Positions 1 to 7,795 of a DNA stretch of 22,352 bases are shown in pieces (within the stretch, counting starts at the first letter, position 1; each line of letters starts with the position of its first letter). The notes under the pieces were generated by a model. The model had not been told where the DNA came from, searched no databases, and was given only the letters and a program-made list of their open reading frames with translations. The DNA lies in assembly GCA_036351115.1 (NCBI GenBank), contig JAZBOL010000002.1:1-22352 (forward strand). The letters run 5' to 3'. The position numbers and the translations under genes are program-made. Source of the stretch: Marinihelvus sp036351115 (lineage in GTDB: Bacteria > Pseudomonadota > Gammaproteobacteria > Xanthomonadales > SZUA-36).

Positions 1-36
1 CGGGATTCAGACCGGGATTCAGACCGGGATTCAGAC
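1..36. repeat. 12-bp tandem repeat, three perfect copies, cut by the window edge
   Basis: Three identical consecutive copies of CGGGATTCAGAC end 16 bases before the chosen ubiB start codon. A fourth copy would begin at 37, but the sequence diverges after CAGG. The array may continue upstream of the window. Twelve bases equal four codons, so copy-number change would keep a reading frame. All three forward frames are open through the repeat. Confidence 0.9.
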
Positions 37-52
37 CAGGTTGGCGAGCGGG

Positions 53-1717
53 ATGCGGGGTAGGAGCACCGTGCGGCAGTTTTTCAGTCTCCTGCGCATC
101 AGCGCGATTCTCGCGCGCTACGGCCTCGATGATTTCCTGACCGCCACGCACCTCTATCGCCCCATGGGCTGGATCACCCGCTTCGTACCCGGCGCCCGGG
201 AGGCGGCCAGCAAGCCGCGAGGCGAACGCTTGCGGCTCGCGCTGCAGGAGCTCGGGCCGGTGTACGTCAAGTTCGGACAGATTCTCTCCACGCGCCGCGA
301 CCTCGTACCCCGGGACATCGCCGACGAGCTCGCCCTGCTCCAGGACCGGGTGCCGCCCTTCCCGGGCGAAGAGGCCCGGGACCTGGTGGAGGAAGCACTG
401 CGCAAGCCCGTGAGCGAGTGCTTCGCCGATTTCGACATCGAACCACTGGCATCGGCTTCCATCGCCCAGGTGCACGCCGCCACCCTGCCGGACGGACGCG
501 AGGTGGTGGTGAAGGTCGTGCGGCCCGGCATCGAGCAACAGCTCAAGCGCGACATCGACCTGCTCAAGGCCGTGGCGCGCCTGGCAAACCGCTACTGGGA
601 GGGCGCCCAGCGGGTGCATCCCCTGGAGATCGTCCGCGAGTTCGAGACCTTCGTCATGGACGAGCTCGACATGCAGCGCGAAGCCGCCAACGCCTCCGCG
701 CTGCGCCGCAACTTCGCCGACTCGCCCTACCTGTACGTGCCCGAGGTGTACTGGCCCCTGTGCAAGCGCCGGGTGATGGTCATGGAACGGGTCTCGGGCA
801 TCCCCGCCGGGAACCTCGAGGCGCTGCGGGAGGCCGGGGTGGACCTGCCCAAGCTCGCCGTCCGCGGGGTGCGCGTGTTCTACCAGCAGGTCTTCCGCGA
901 CAACCTGTTCCACGCCGACATGCATCCCGGCAACATCCTGGTGGATGCCACGAATCCGGCGGACCCGACCTGGATTGCCCTGGATTTCGGCATCGTGGCC
1001 AGCCTCGCGCCCGAAGACCTGTACTGGATTTCGGAAAACTTCCTGGCCCTGTTCCGACAGGATTACCGGCGCGTGGCGCAGCTGCATCTCGACGCCGGCT
1101 GGGTGCCGGCCAACACGCGTATCGACGAGCTGGAAGCCGCCGTCCGCACCGTGGGGGAACCCAACTTTACGCGACCGCTGAACGAGGTGTCCTTCGGAGA
1201 GCTGCTCTTCAAACTCTTCGAAGTGGCGCGACGCTTCAACCTGAACATCCAGCCGCAGTTGATCATGCTGCAGAAGACGCTGCTCAACATCGAGGGACTG
1301 GGACGCGACCTGCACCCCGAGCTCGACATCTGGGGCGTGGCCAAGCCCGAACTCGAAGCCATCCTCAAGGAGAAATACAGCGTCGAGCACGTCGCCAGGG
1401 ACCTGCGCCAGCAGCTGCCCATGTGGATCGCCCAGACCCCGGACATGCCCAACCTGATCCGTGATTACCTGACCAAGGCGACGAGCGGCGAACTCCAGAC
1501 CTACATCGCCTCCGAGGACCTGGCGCAGCTGCGCGCCGAGCACGCCAATTCCCACCGAAGGACGCTGGGGGTCCTGTCCGCCGGCGCCATCGGGATTGCC
1601 GGGGCGCTGCTGACCGGCCTGCAAACCGGCCCCTGGTTCGTCGGCGGACTCTCCGTACTCGGTCTGGCGCTCTTCGCCACGTCGGCGTTCATTTTCTTCC
1701 GTTCGGCCCGACGCTAG
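53..1717 (+). CDS. ubiB: UbiB, ABC1/ADCK-type atypical kinase/ATPase of ubiquinone biosynthesis
   Basis: UbiB is a membrane-associated atypical kinase-like ATPase needed for aerobic ubiquinone biosynthesis; its direct substrate is unsettled. The 554-residue product has the family signatures in order: the KxGQ motif (KFGQ, residues 73-76), the alanine-rich loop that replaces the glycine-rich loop (ASASIAQVH, about 133-141), the ATP-site lysine in VVVKVVRPG (K154), the catalytic-loop equivalent HADMHPGN (287-294) and DFG (311-313). Two hydrophobic C-terminal segments (about 505-523 and 527-549) match the usual membrane anchor. Length agrees with E. coli UbiB (546). ATG 53 is preferred over the in-frame TTG at 41 and the GTG at 71; no strong ribosome binding site separates these choices. 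In gammaproteobacteria ubiB usually follows ubiE and ubiJ, which would lie just upstream of the window. Confidence 0.95.
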   Translation: MRGRSTVRQFFSLLRISAILARYGLDDFLTATHLYRPMGWITRFVPGAREAASKPRGERLRLALQELGPVYVKFGQILSTRRDLVPRDIADELALLQDRVPPFPGEEARDLVEEALRKPVSECFADFDIEPLASASIAQVHAATLPDGREVVVKVVRPGIEQQLKRDIDLLKAVARLANRYWEGAQRVHPLEIVREFETFVMDELDMQREAANASALRRNFADSPYLYVPEVYWPLCKRRVMVMERVSGIPAGNLEALREAGVDLPKLAVRGVRVFYQQVFRDNLFHADMHPGNILVDATNPADPTWIALDFGIVASLAPEDLYWISENFLALFRQDYRRVAQLHLDAGWVPANTRIDELEAAVRTVGEPNFTRPLNEVSFGELLFKLFEVARRFNLNIQPQLIMLQKTLLNIEGLGRDLHPELDIWGVAKPELEAILKEKYSVEHVARDLRQQLPMWIAQTPDMPNLIRDYLTKATSGELQTYIASEDLAQLRAEHANSHRRTLGVLSAGAIGIAGALLTGLQTGPWFVGGLSVLGLALFATSAFIFFRSARR

Positions 1718-1755
1718 GACAGACGCCCTTTCAAACCGCTTTCACGATGGCCGGC

Positions 1756-1761
1756 CATACT
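1756..1761 (+). promoter_or_regulatory. Possible -10 box (CATACT) for a leaderless peptidase mRNA
   Basis: CATACT is followed by exactly six bases and then ATG 1768, so a start 7 bases downstream of the box would put the mRNA 5' end on the start codon. No convincing -35 is visible. This is a hypothesis based on spacing, shared with 13849-13854 and 17918-17923. Confidence 0.35.
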
Positions 1762-1767
1762 GGCCGC

Positions 1768-3198
1768 ATGCTTTCGCGCTTACTTGCCGTCGCCCTGCTG
1801 CTCGCCCCATGCCTGGACGCCCGGGCCGGCGATGACCGGTTGCACGCCCGCTTCAGCGAAGACCTGAATACGGTCAGCGCGGAACTGTGCTTTGCCGGGG
1901 AGGCGCCCAATCGGCTGTACCGGCACAACGACGCCGGCAACCACGCGTCCCCCATCCACCATGAAGGCGCAACGCTTCCCGTCCGGATCGCCGAGGATCG
2001 CGTGTACCTCCCGGACCTCCCGGATGACGCCTGCCTGTCCTGGACCTATGACCTGGGCGCCGCCGCCCACGCGGGCGGCTACCGGACTGCGTTCCGGGCC
2101 GGCGACAGCGTCCTGGCCGTCACGAGTCTCTGGTACTGGAAAGGCCCCTGGACCCGTCCCCTGGTGGTCAGCGTGGACCTGCCGGAGGACGCTCATTTTT
2201 CCACGCCATGGCCCCGCGATTCGTCCGACCCCAAGCGCTACCGGCCGGTGCAGACACCGTCCGGCTGGTATGCCCGGTCGGCCGTGGGCCGCATGCGCTT
2301 CCAGTCGCTCGACGTTCCCGGCGGCGAGGTCGAACTCGCGATTCTCGGGAACGTCACCGATGCCCAGGCGGATAAGCTCACTCGCTGGATACGGCGCAGC
2401 GTCGACGCGGTCACGCCGGTGTTCGGCTTCTTCCCCCGCAAGCACACGCAGGTGGTCGTGGTGCCCATCGGAGCGCGGAACGAGCCGGTTCCCTGGGCCC
2501 ATGTCGTCCGCGGCGGCGGTCCGGGCGTCCAGTTCTACGTGGACGAAACCCGCCCGCTGACGGAGTTCGACGCGGACTGGACCGCCACCCACGAATTCAG
2601 CCATCTGCTGCTGCCCTACGTAACCCGCCGCGATCGATGGCTGTCGGAAGGACTCGCCTCCTACTACCAGAACGTGCTGCGGGCCCGGGACGGGCGCCTG
2701 AGCGATGAAACGGCCTGGCGAAAAATGCACGAAGGCTTTGAGCGGGGCCGGAAGGCGACCCGGCGCGAAAGCCTCGAGGAAGCCACCCGGGGCGGCTGGC
2801 GAAACACCATGCGTGTGTACTGGTCCGGCGCCGCCATGATGCTGCAGGCCGACACCATCCTGCGTCAGCGCTCAGGCGGGCGGCAAAGCCTGGATACGGC
2901 GCTGAAAGCACTACACGACTGCTGCCTCGCAGACGGCAAACTCTGGCGCGCGAGCGAGGTGATGGAAACCCTGGATCGGCTGACCGGCATGGACGTATTC
3001 ATGACGGTCTACCGGGAAAACGTTCCAAGGCTGGCGTTTCCCGACGTCACCGGGACGTTTGAGCTTCTCGGCCTCGATCCGGGTTATCGCGGCATGGAAT
3101 TCGAAGAGGAAGCGCCGCTCACCGGGGTGCGCGATGCGATCATGACCGGGGAAGCAAGGCCCGGCCGTCCAGGACCAGGCTCGGATAACGCACCGTAA
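1768..3198 (+). CDS. Exported M61-like zinc metallopeptidase
   Basis: This 476-residue protein starts with a signal-peptide-like segment (about residues 1-20, ending DARA). It carries a gluzincin zinc site: HEFSH (275-279) supplies two histidines and the catalytic glutamate, and SEGLASYY (293-300) supplies the third ligand, E294. The spacing of HExxH to the downstream glutamate and the E-G-x-A-x-Y-Y context are typical of M1/M61 aminopeptidases. The region before it resembles a beta-rich M61 N-terminal half, but no PDZ domain is obvious at the C terminus. It probably acts on peptides in the periplasm; the substrate is unknown. An in-frame ATG at 1747 exists, but 1768 places the signal peptide correctly. 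The last 20 codons overlap the opposing phosphopantetheinyl transferase gene by 59 bases, and the C-terminal tail (after about residue 455) is Gly/Pro-rich and may be unconserved. Confidence 0.85.
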   Translation: MLSRLLAVALLLAPCLDARAGDDRLHARFSEDLNTVSAELCFAGEAPNRLYRHNDAGNHASPIHHEGATLPVRIAEDRVYLPDLPDDACLSWTYDLGAAAHAGGYRTAFRAGDSVLAVTSLWYWKGPWTRPLVVSVDLPEDAHFSTPWPRDSSDPKRYRPVQTPSGWYARSAVGRMRFQSLDVPGGEVELAILGNVTDAQADKLTRWIRRSVDAVTPVFGFFPRKHTQVVVVPIGARNEPVPWAHVVRGGGPGVQFYVDETRPLTEFDADWTATHEFSHLLLPYVTRRDRWLSEGLASYYQNVLRARDGRLSDETAWRKMHEGFERGRKATRRESLEEATRGGWRNTMRVYWSGAAMMLQADTILRQRSGGRQSLDTALKALHDCCLADGKLWRASEVMETLDRLTGMDVFMTVYRENVPRLAFPDVTGTFELLGLDPGYRGMEFEEEAPLTGVRDAIMTGEARPGRPGPGSDNAP

Positions 3199-3895
3199 CC
3201 GCGCCCACCCAGCCCCCCGGCAGCACCACGGACCGCAACTGCCAGGCAGCGGCGTCATCGCCTTCCATGGCCAGCAGGGCACTGGCCCGGTCCGGCCGTA
3301 CCTCGACACTGAAGCGGCACAGCATGTTCGCAATGCCCGTGCCGCCGGCCTTGACCACGGCCTCCTTGCAGGCCCAGGTGTGCAGGAACGCCTCGTCCCG
3401 ACGGCCCTCGGGCTCGTTGGCAAGGGCCTCGTACTCGTCGGGACTGAAATAGCGCCGGGCCAGGGCCAGGGGCTTGCCGGCCTTCCGCCCCCGGGGCTCC
3501 AGGTCAACGCCGATCGGGGAGCCGGAGGTGACGCCGATGAGGCAGAACCCGTCGCTGGCCGCCATGCTGAAGTCGAGTCGGCTGTCATGTGCCACCGGGT
3601 GGTACCGGGGATCGAGCACGGGCTTGCCCCGCTCACTCCGAACCAGGTGAATGTCCTTGCCCGGCAGGTCGAGGTAGGCGCCCAGGAGGAGCCGGAGGTA
3701 AAACCGCCTGAGTGTGCGGCGTTGCCGCACCGGCAAGGGGGTGCTCGTCAGGTCGAGGTCCGGCTGGAGCGGGCTGCCGAGCCGCGCGAGGTCCACCAGC
3801 CACAGGTGGGCGCTCCCGGGCTCCGGGGGAGAGAGATCCCTCAGGGGCAGCCGCCACTCCGTGAGGTGCAGTTCTTCTCGGTCTTCGTTGCCCAT
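3140..3895 (-). CDS. Sfp-type 4'-phosphopantetheinyl transferase
   Basis: This enzyme moves the phosphopantetheine arm of CoA onto a conserved serine of an acyl- or peptidyl-carrier protein. The 251-residue product has the two Sfp-superfamily magnesium/CoA motifs: GVDLEP (129-134) and the W-x-x-KEA block WACKEAVVKAGG (174-185). An upstream basic region (VRQRRTLRRF, 56-65) and GKP (90-92) also fit Sfp/HetI/AcpT-type enzymes. An odd feature is that the usual N-L/I-S-H-S block reads DFSMAAS (108-114), so the CoA-contacting histidine appears to be lost. The gene is divergent from oleA across 217 bases, and its 3' end overlaps the peptidase gene in antisense. The known Ole pathway uses acyl-CoA, so a carrier-protein partner is not evident in the window; whether it serves olefin synthesis, a polyene pigment cluster elsewhere or general ACP activation cannot be decided here. 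Confidence 0.9.
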   Translation of the reverse strand: MGNEDREELHLTEWRLPLRDLSPPEPGSAHLWLVDLARLGSPLQPDLDLTSTPLPVRQRRTLRRFYLRLLLGAYLDLPGKDIHLVRSERGKPVLDPRYHPVAHDSRLDFSMAASDGFCLIGVTSGSPIGVDLEPRGRKAGKPLALARRYFSPDEYEALANEPEGRRDEAFLHTWACKEAVVKAGGTGIANMLCRFSVEVRPDRASALLAMEGDDAAAWQLRSVVLPGGWVGAVTVRYPSLVLDGRALLPRS

Positions 3896-3916
3896 CGTGT
3901 CCGGCGTTGCTAGGCT
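3888..3916 (+). promoter_or_regulatory. Candidate sigma70-type promoter reading toward oleA
   Basis: TTGCCC (3888-3893) and TAGGCT (3911-3916) are separated by 17 bases, the optimal spacing. Transcription would start near 3923 and give a leader of about 190 bases before oleA. The -35 box overlaps the first codons of the divergent phosphopantetheinyl transferase gene, so the two genes would compete for the same DNA. Confidence 0.45.
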
Positions 3917-4112
3917 GTGCCACCTTGTTGTGAGCTCCGGCCCGGATCAGTCTAACCAAAGCGCGGGGACCAGACCATGCAAACCGGCACGCAGTCACGG
4001 AGTGCTTGAAGGAACAGCGTTCCCCCCCAACATTGGGCTCAGCACAAAAGAACAAGAAACGCCAACGCGCCCGACACCGTTCGATCGGCCGCCGACCAGG
4101 AAGTCAAATCCC
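3896..4112. other. oleA upstream region with a small palindrome
   Basis: This 217-base divergent intergenic region lies between the phosphopantetheinyl transferase and oleA. It contains the candidate promoters listed separately and a 13-base dyad, GGAAC-AGC-GTTCC (4011-4023), which could bind a dimeric regulator or form a weak hairpin in the oleA leader. A ribosome binding site AGGAAG (4098-4103) lies 9 bases before ATG 4113 and fixes the oleA start. The part from about 4024 to 4080 is unusually A-rich on the sense strand for this genome. Confidence 0.5.
3949..3977 (-). promoter_or_regulatory. Weak candidate promoter for the phosphopantetheinyl transferase
   Basis: On the minus strand TAGACT (3949-3954) could be a -10 box with a poor -35 (TGGTCT, 3972-3977) 17 bases upstream. 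This would give a leader of about 47 bases. The match is weak. Confidence 0.2.
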
Positions 4113-5129
4113 ATGCATTTCAAAAACGTCATGATCCAGTCCCTCGCTGCCGTCGAGGCGCCGATCCGCATCACCTCTGCGGAGATCTGCAAGCGGCTCG
4201 AGCCCACCATGAAACGTCTCGGCATCCGGGAGAACCTGCTCGAGGAAGTGTCCGGCATCGAGGCGCGGCGCATGTGGAAAGAAGGCACGCAGCCTTCCGA
4301 TGCCGCCACCCTCGCCGCGGAGAAAGCCCTCGAGGAAAGCGGTATCGACCGCGAGCGCATCGGCGTCATCATCAACACCTCCGTGTCCCGGGACTACCTG
4401 GAGCCGTCCACGGCCTGCATCGTTCACGGCAACCTCGGCCTGGCGCCGCACTGCATGAATTTCGACGTGGGCAATGCCTGCCTGGCCTTTCTCAACGGCA
4501 TGGACATCGCTGCGCGCATGATCGAGCGCGCCGAGGTGGACTACGCCCTGGTGGTGAACGGCGAAACCAGCCGGCAGATCACGGACGCGACCATCGACCG
4601 CCTGCTGCAGCCGGACGTGGAAGAAAAACAGTTTCGCGACGAGTTCGCCTCCCTGACCCTGGGTTCCGGCGCCGCCGCCATGGTCCTGGCGCGCCGGGAA
4701 CTCGCCCCGGAAGGACACGCCTACCGCGGCAGCGTCACCCGCGCCGCGACCCAGTTCAATCAACTGTGCCGCGGCAACATGGACCGCATGACCACCGATA
4801 CGCGCACCCTCTTGAGCGAGGGCCTCAAGCTGGCCGCAATGACCTGGCAGGCCACCTGCTCGGCGCTCGGCTGGGTCGCTACGGAGCTGGACCAGTTCGT
4901 CATTCACCAGGTCAGCAAGGTGCATACCGAGTCCCTGGTCAATGTCCTGGGACTCGACCCGGAGAAGGTACACGCCATCTACCCGCAGATGGGCAACATC
5001 GGCCCGGCCTCCGTGCCGATCGTGCTCGCCAAGGTCATGGAAGCGGGCAAGCTGCGCAAAGGCGACCGGGTCGCCCTGCTGGGCATCGGTTCCGGTCTCA
5101 ACTGCTCCATGGCCGAGGTCGTCTGGTAA
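4113..5129 (+). CDS. oleA: OleA, thiolase-fold acyl-CoA head-to-head condensing enzyme
   Basis: OleA joins two long-chain fatty acyl-CoAs by a non-decarboxylative Claisen condensation to a beta-keto acid, the first step of long-chain olefin synthesis in the cytosol. The 338-residue product keeps every key residue: nucleophile C123 (in GNACLAF), base E97 (in DYLEPST), oxyanion-hole H265 (IHQVS) and N295 (MGNIGPAS). The Cys-to-Glu, Cys-to-His and Cys-to-Asn spacings (26, 142, 172) equal those recalled for Xanthomonas campestris OleA (C143, E117, H285, N315), which separates it from FabH. The frame is open back to 3714, but ATG 4113 has a good ribosome binding site and gives the family N terminus. 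It is the first gene of oleABCD, six bases before oleB. Confidence 0.96.
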   Translation: MHFKNVMIQSLAAVEAPIRITSAEICKRLEPTMKRLGIRENLLEEVSGIEARRMWKEGTQPSDAATLAAEKALEESGIDRERIGVIINTSVSRDYLEPSTACIVHGNLGLAPHCMNFDVGNACLAFLNGMDIAARMIERAEVDYALVVNGETSRQITDATIDRLLQPDVEEKQFRDEFASLTLGSGAAAMVLARRELAPEGHAYRGSVTRAATQFNQLCRGNMDRMTTDTRTLLSEGLKLAAMTWQATCSALGWVATELDQFVIHQVSKVHTESLVNVLGLDPEKVHAIYPQMGNIGPASVPIVLAKVMEAGKLRKGDRVALLGIGSGLNCSMAEVVW

Positions 5130-5135
5130 GGGCCG

Positions 5136-6086
5136 ATGGCCGAAGCCTATCGACCGCCGGAGACGCTCTACCCCTTCCAATCCCACTGGCTGGACCTGGA
5201 CGGCTTGCGCCTGCACTACCTCGACGAAGGCCCCCGGGACGCGCCGGTGCTGCTCATGCTGCATGGCAACCCGACCTGGTCGTTCTACTACCGCAACCTC
5301 GTGCTGCGCCTGCGGGACCGGTTCCGCTGCATCGTTCCCGACCACATGGGCTGCGGCCTGTCGGACAAGCCCGGGGACGACCGCTACGACTACCACCTGG
5401 CGCAGCGGATTGCCGACCTGGAGGCGCTGGTGTCGGCGACCGTCGGCCCGACGGCCCCCCTGTCCCTGGTCGTGCACGACTGGGGCGGCATGATCGGTTT
5501 TGGCTGGGCCGCAACCCGGTCCGAACGCATCGAGCGCTGCGTGGTGCTCAATACCGCGGCCTTTCCCCTTCCCGAGGACAAGAAACTGCCCTTCGCCCTG
5601 TGGCTGGGCGGGCGGACGCCCGTTGGCGCGGCACTGATCCGCGGCTTCAACGCCTTTTCCGGGATGGCGGCGCGCATCGCGTTCAAGAAACCCGTGTCCC
5701 GGGAAGTTCGCGCAGCCTATACCGGACCGTACGACAGCTGGGAAAACCGCATTGCGACCCTGCGGTTCGTGCAGGACATCCCCCTGAAACCCGGAGACCG
5801 AGGCTACGACATCGTGGCCGGCACCGCCGAACAGCTGCACCGCTTCCGCGACAAGCCCGTGTTCCTGGGCTGGGGCCTCCGGGACTTCGTTTTCGACGCT
5901 TCCTTTTACCGGACCTGGCAACGCCATCTTCCGGAAGCCGAGACGTACGCCCGGGAGGATTGCGGGCACTACATCCTCGAAGACGGGGGCGAGCCGCTGC
6001 TCGAGCGCATTGACGCGTTCCTGGCGCCGCTCACCGAGACGGGGCAGCCCACCGGGCGCACCCACCATGGCCACGGCACCGGCTGA
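5136..6086 (+). CDS. oleB: OleB, beta-lactone decarboxylase of the alpha/beta-hydrolase fold
   Basis: OleB performs the final step of the Ole pathway, decarboxylating a cis-beta-lactone to the cis-olefin. The 316-residue product resembles haloalkane dehalogenases. HGNPTW (43-48) forms the oxyanion/halide-site loop, VVHDWGGM (112-119) is the nucleophile elbow with D115, GLRDFVFD (247-254) carries the probable acid (D250 or D254), and DCGHYILED (275-283) carries the catalytic base H278. An isolated haloalkane dehalogenase is an alternative by sequence alone, but position between oleA and oleC settles the call. The start ATG is six bases after the oleA stop, and the 3' end overlaps oleC by 20 bases in another frame. 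The last dozen residues are Gly/His/Thr-rich and probably disordered. Confidence 0.95.
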   Translation: MAEAYRPPETLYPFQSHWLDLDGLRLHYLDEGPRDAPVLLMLHGNPTWSFYYRNLVLRLRDRFRCIVPDHMGCGLSDKPGDDRYDYHLAQRIADLEALVSATVGPTAPLSLVVHDWGGMIGFGWAATRSERIERCVVLNTAAFPLPEDKKLPFALWLGGRTPVGAALIRGFNAFSGMAARIAFKKPVSREVRAAYTGPYDSWENRIATLRFVQDIPLKPGDRGYDIVAGTAEQLHRFRDKPVFLGWGLRDFVFDASFYRTWQRHLPEAETYAREDCGHYILEDGGEPLLERIDAFLAPLTETGQPTGRTHHGHGTG

Positions 6087-7749
6087 GCCCTGCAACGTCG
6101 CCGCGGCCCTCGCACGACAGGCGTCGCAGAGACCGGAGAGCCCCGCCATCCACGTGCCCGACGGCGTCCGCTCGGGCGCGGTGCGCTACCGCTCGGCCAG
6201 CTATGCGGAACTGGACCGCCTGAGCGATTGCTACGCCCGCGGCCTGCTGGACTACGGCATCGAACGCGGCGCCCGCGTGGCCCTCATGGTGCCCCCGGGG
6301 CTGGACTTTTTCGCCCTGTTTTTCGCCCTCTTCAAGGCGGGGATCGTGCCCGTGCTGATCGACCCCGGCATCGGACTGAAGCCGCTGAAACAATGCCTGG
6401 CGGAAGCCGAGCCGGAGGCCTTCATCGGCATCACCCGGGCCCAGCTGGCCCGCGTCCTGCTGCGCTGGTCCCCGGGCAGCATCCGCCGGTCCGTCACCGT
6501 TGGGCCGCGCCTCGGCTGGGGCGGCATCACCCTGAAGGGCCTGGCCAGGCGGGGCGGAACCGGCGGCTCCGCCGTGCTTGCAGACACGCAACCGGAAGAA
6601 ATGGCGGCGATCCTGTTCACTTCGGGCAGCACCGGCATTCCCAAGGGCGTGATCTACACGCACCGGCACTTCGTGGCGCAGGTGGAGATGCTCCGGGACA
6701 CCTTCGGCATCGAACCGGGCGAGGTGGACCTGGCGACCTTCCCGCCCTTTGCCCTGTTCGACCCGGCCCTCGGCATGACCACGGTCGTGCCGCACATGGA
6801 CCCCACGCGTCCTGCCCGCGCCAACCCGCGCTACCTGGTCCAGGCCATCGAGCAATTCGGCGTCACCAACCTGTTCGGCTCCCCCGCCCTGCTCAAGGTG
6901 CTGGGGCGGCATGCCGCGGACCAGAAGCTGCGCTTTCCGACCGTTCGCCGCGTCCTGTCCGCCGGCGCCGCGGTTCCGCCGGCGACGGTGGAGATGATGC
7001 AGGCCGCCCTGGGCGAGCACGGGGCCATTCACACGCCCTACGGGGCCACCGAGTGCCTGCCCGTGACGAACATTTCCAGCCGGGAGCTGACCGACGAGTT
7101 GCGGGAACAGGCCCGCAACGGCGCTGGCACCTGCGTCGGCACGCCGGTGCCGCCCAACCAGGTCGCCATCATGCGGCTGATGGACGAGGCCGCCGAGGTG
7201 CTGCACCCGGAAGATCGCCTCCCGGCCGGCGAGGTGGGGGAGATCATCGTGAGCGGCCCCACCACGACGGCCGCCTACTGGCGGCGCGACGAACAGACGC
7301 GCCTGGCCAAGACTCGCGACGACGCCGGGCGCCTGTGGCACCGCATGGGCGACGTCGGCTATTTCGACGAGAACGGACGCCTGTGGTACTGCGGCCGAAA
7401 ATCCCAGCGGGTGGAAACCCGGGAAGGCCCGCTCTTCGCCGACCAGGTCGAGGCCATGTTCAACGACCTCGACGGAGTCGAGCGAACGGCGCTCGTGGGC
7501 ATCCCCGCCAGCGCCGACAGCGAGGCCGGGAGCGGCCGGGAGCCGGTGCTCTGCATCGAGCGACGGAAGGACGCAACCCAGGGCGAAGCGGACATGACCC
7601 GGTCAATCCTCGAGCGGGCGCGGCGTTTTCCCCAGCTCGCGGCGCTGGAGCGCGTGCTCTATCACCCGGGCTTCCCCGTGGATATCCGGCACAACGCGAA
7701 AATCGGCCGGGAGGCGCTCGCTGACTGGGCCCGGGAGCGCCTGACATGA
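6067..7749 (+). CDS. oleC: OleC, ATP-dependent beta-lactone synthetase (ANL superfamily)
   Basis: OleC uses ATP to close the beta-hydroxy acid made by OleA and OleD into a beta-lactone. The 560-residue protein has the acyl-AMP ligase motifs: P-loop FTSGSTGIPKGV (184-195), aromatic/adenine motif YGATE (325-329), ribose-binding aspartate in RMGDVGYFD (426-434), hinge region GRKSQRV (443-449) and the C-terminal catalytic lysine in RHNAKIG (K545). The frame is open from 6010, but ATG 6067 gives the normal N terminus and lies inside the oleB 3' end, suggesting translational coupling. Some actinobacteria have fused OleBC proteins; here the two are separate but overlapping. The alternative call, a generic fatty-acid-CoA ligase, is disfavoured by the cluster. 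Confidence 0.95.
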   Translation: MATAPAEPCNVAAALARQASQRPESPAIHVPDGVRSGAVRYRSASYAELDRLSDCYARGLLDYGIERGARVALMVPPGLDFFALFFALFKAGIVPVLIDPGIGLKPLKQCLAEAEPEAFIGITRAQLARVLLRWSPGSIRRSVTVGPRLGWGGITLKGLARRGGTGGSAVLADTQPEEMAAILFTSGSTGIPKGVIYTHRHFVAQVEMLRDTFGIEPGEVDLATFPPFALFDPALGMTTVVPHMDPTRPARANPRYLVQAIEQFGVTNLFGSPALLKVLGRHAADQKLRFPTVRRVLSAGAAVPPATVEMMQAALGEHGAIHTPYGATECLPVTNISSRELTDELREQARNGAGTCVGTPVPPNQVAIMRLMDEAAEVLHPEDRLPAGEVGEIIVSGPTTTAAYWRRDEQTRLAKTRDDAGRLWHRMGDVGYFDENGRLWYCGRKSQRVETREGPLFADQVEAMFNDLDGVERTALVGIPASADSEAGSGREPVLCIERRKDATQGEADMTRSILERARRFPQLAALERVLYHPGFPVDIRHNAKIGREALADWARERLT

Positions 7750-7783
7750 CCCGCGCACAAACGTACCGCGATCGCCATGCGGT

Positions 7784-7788
7784 GAGGA
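7784..7788 (+). promoter_or_regulatory. Ribosome binding site supporting the oleD GTG start
   Basis: GAGGA lies 7 bases before GTG 7796 within the 46-base oleC-oleD spacer. It supports the non-ATG start, which encodes the first residue of the Rossmann beta strand. Confidence 0.6.
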
Positions 7789-7795
7789 ACGCGTC

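Noticed and set aside
41..52. TTG 41 as the ubiB start
   Set aside because: It adds only four residues and is a rare start codon; ATG 53 in the same frame is simpler.
3714..4112. N-terminal extension of oleA
   Set aside because: It overlaps the PPTase gene and its candidate promoter, is low-complexity in character, and ATG 4113 has a ribosome binding site and the family N terminus.
4104..6149. 681-codon open frame antisense to oleA and oleB
   Set aside because: It has no recognisable motif, its composition is the mirror of high-GC third codon positions, and it lies opposite two certain genes.
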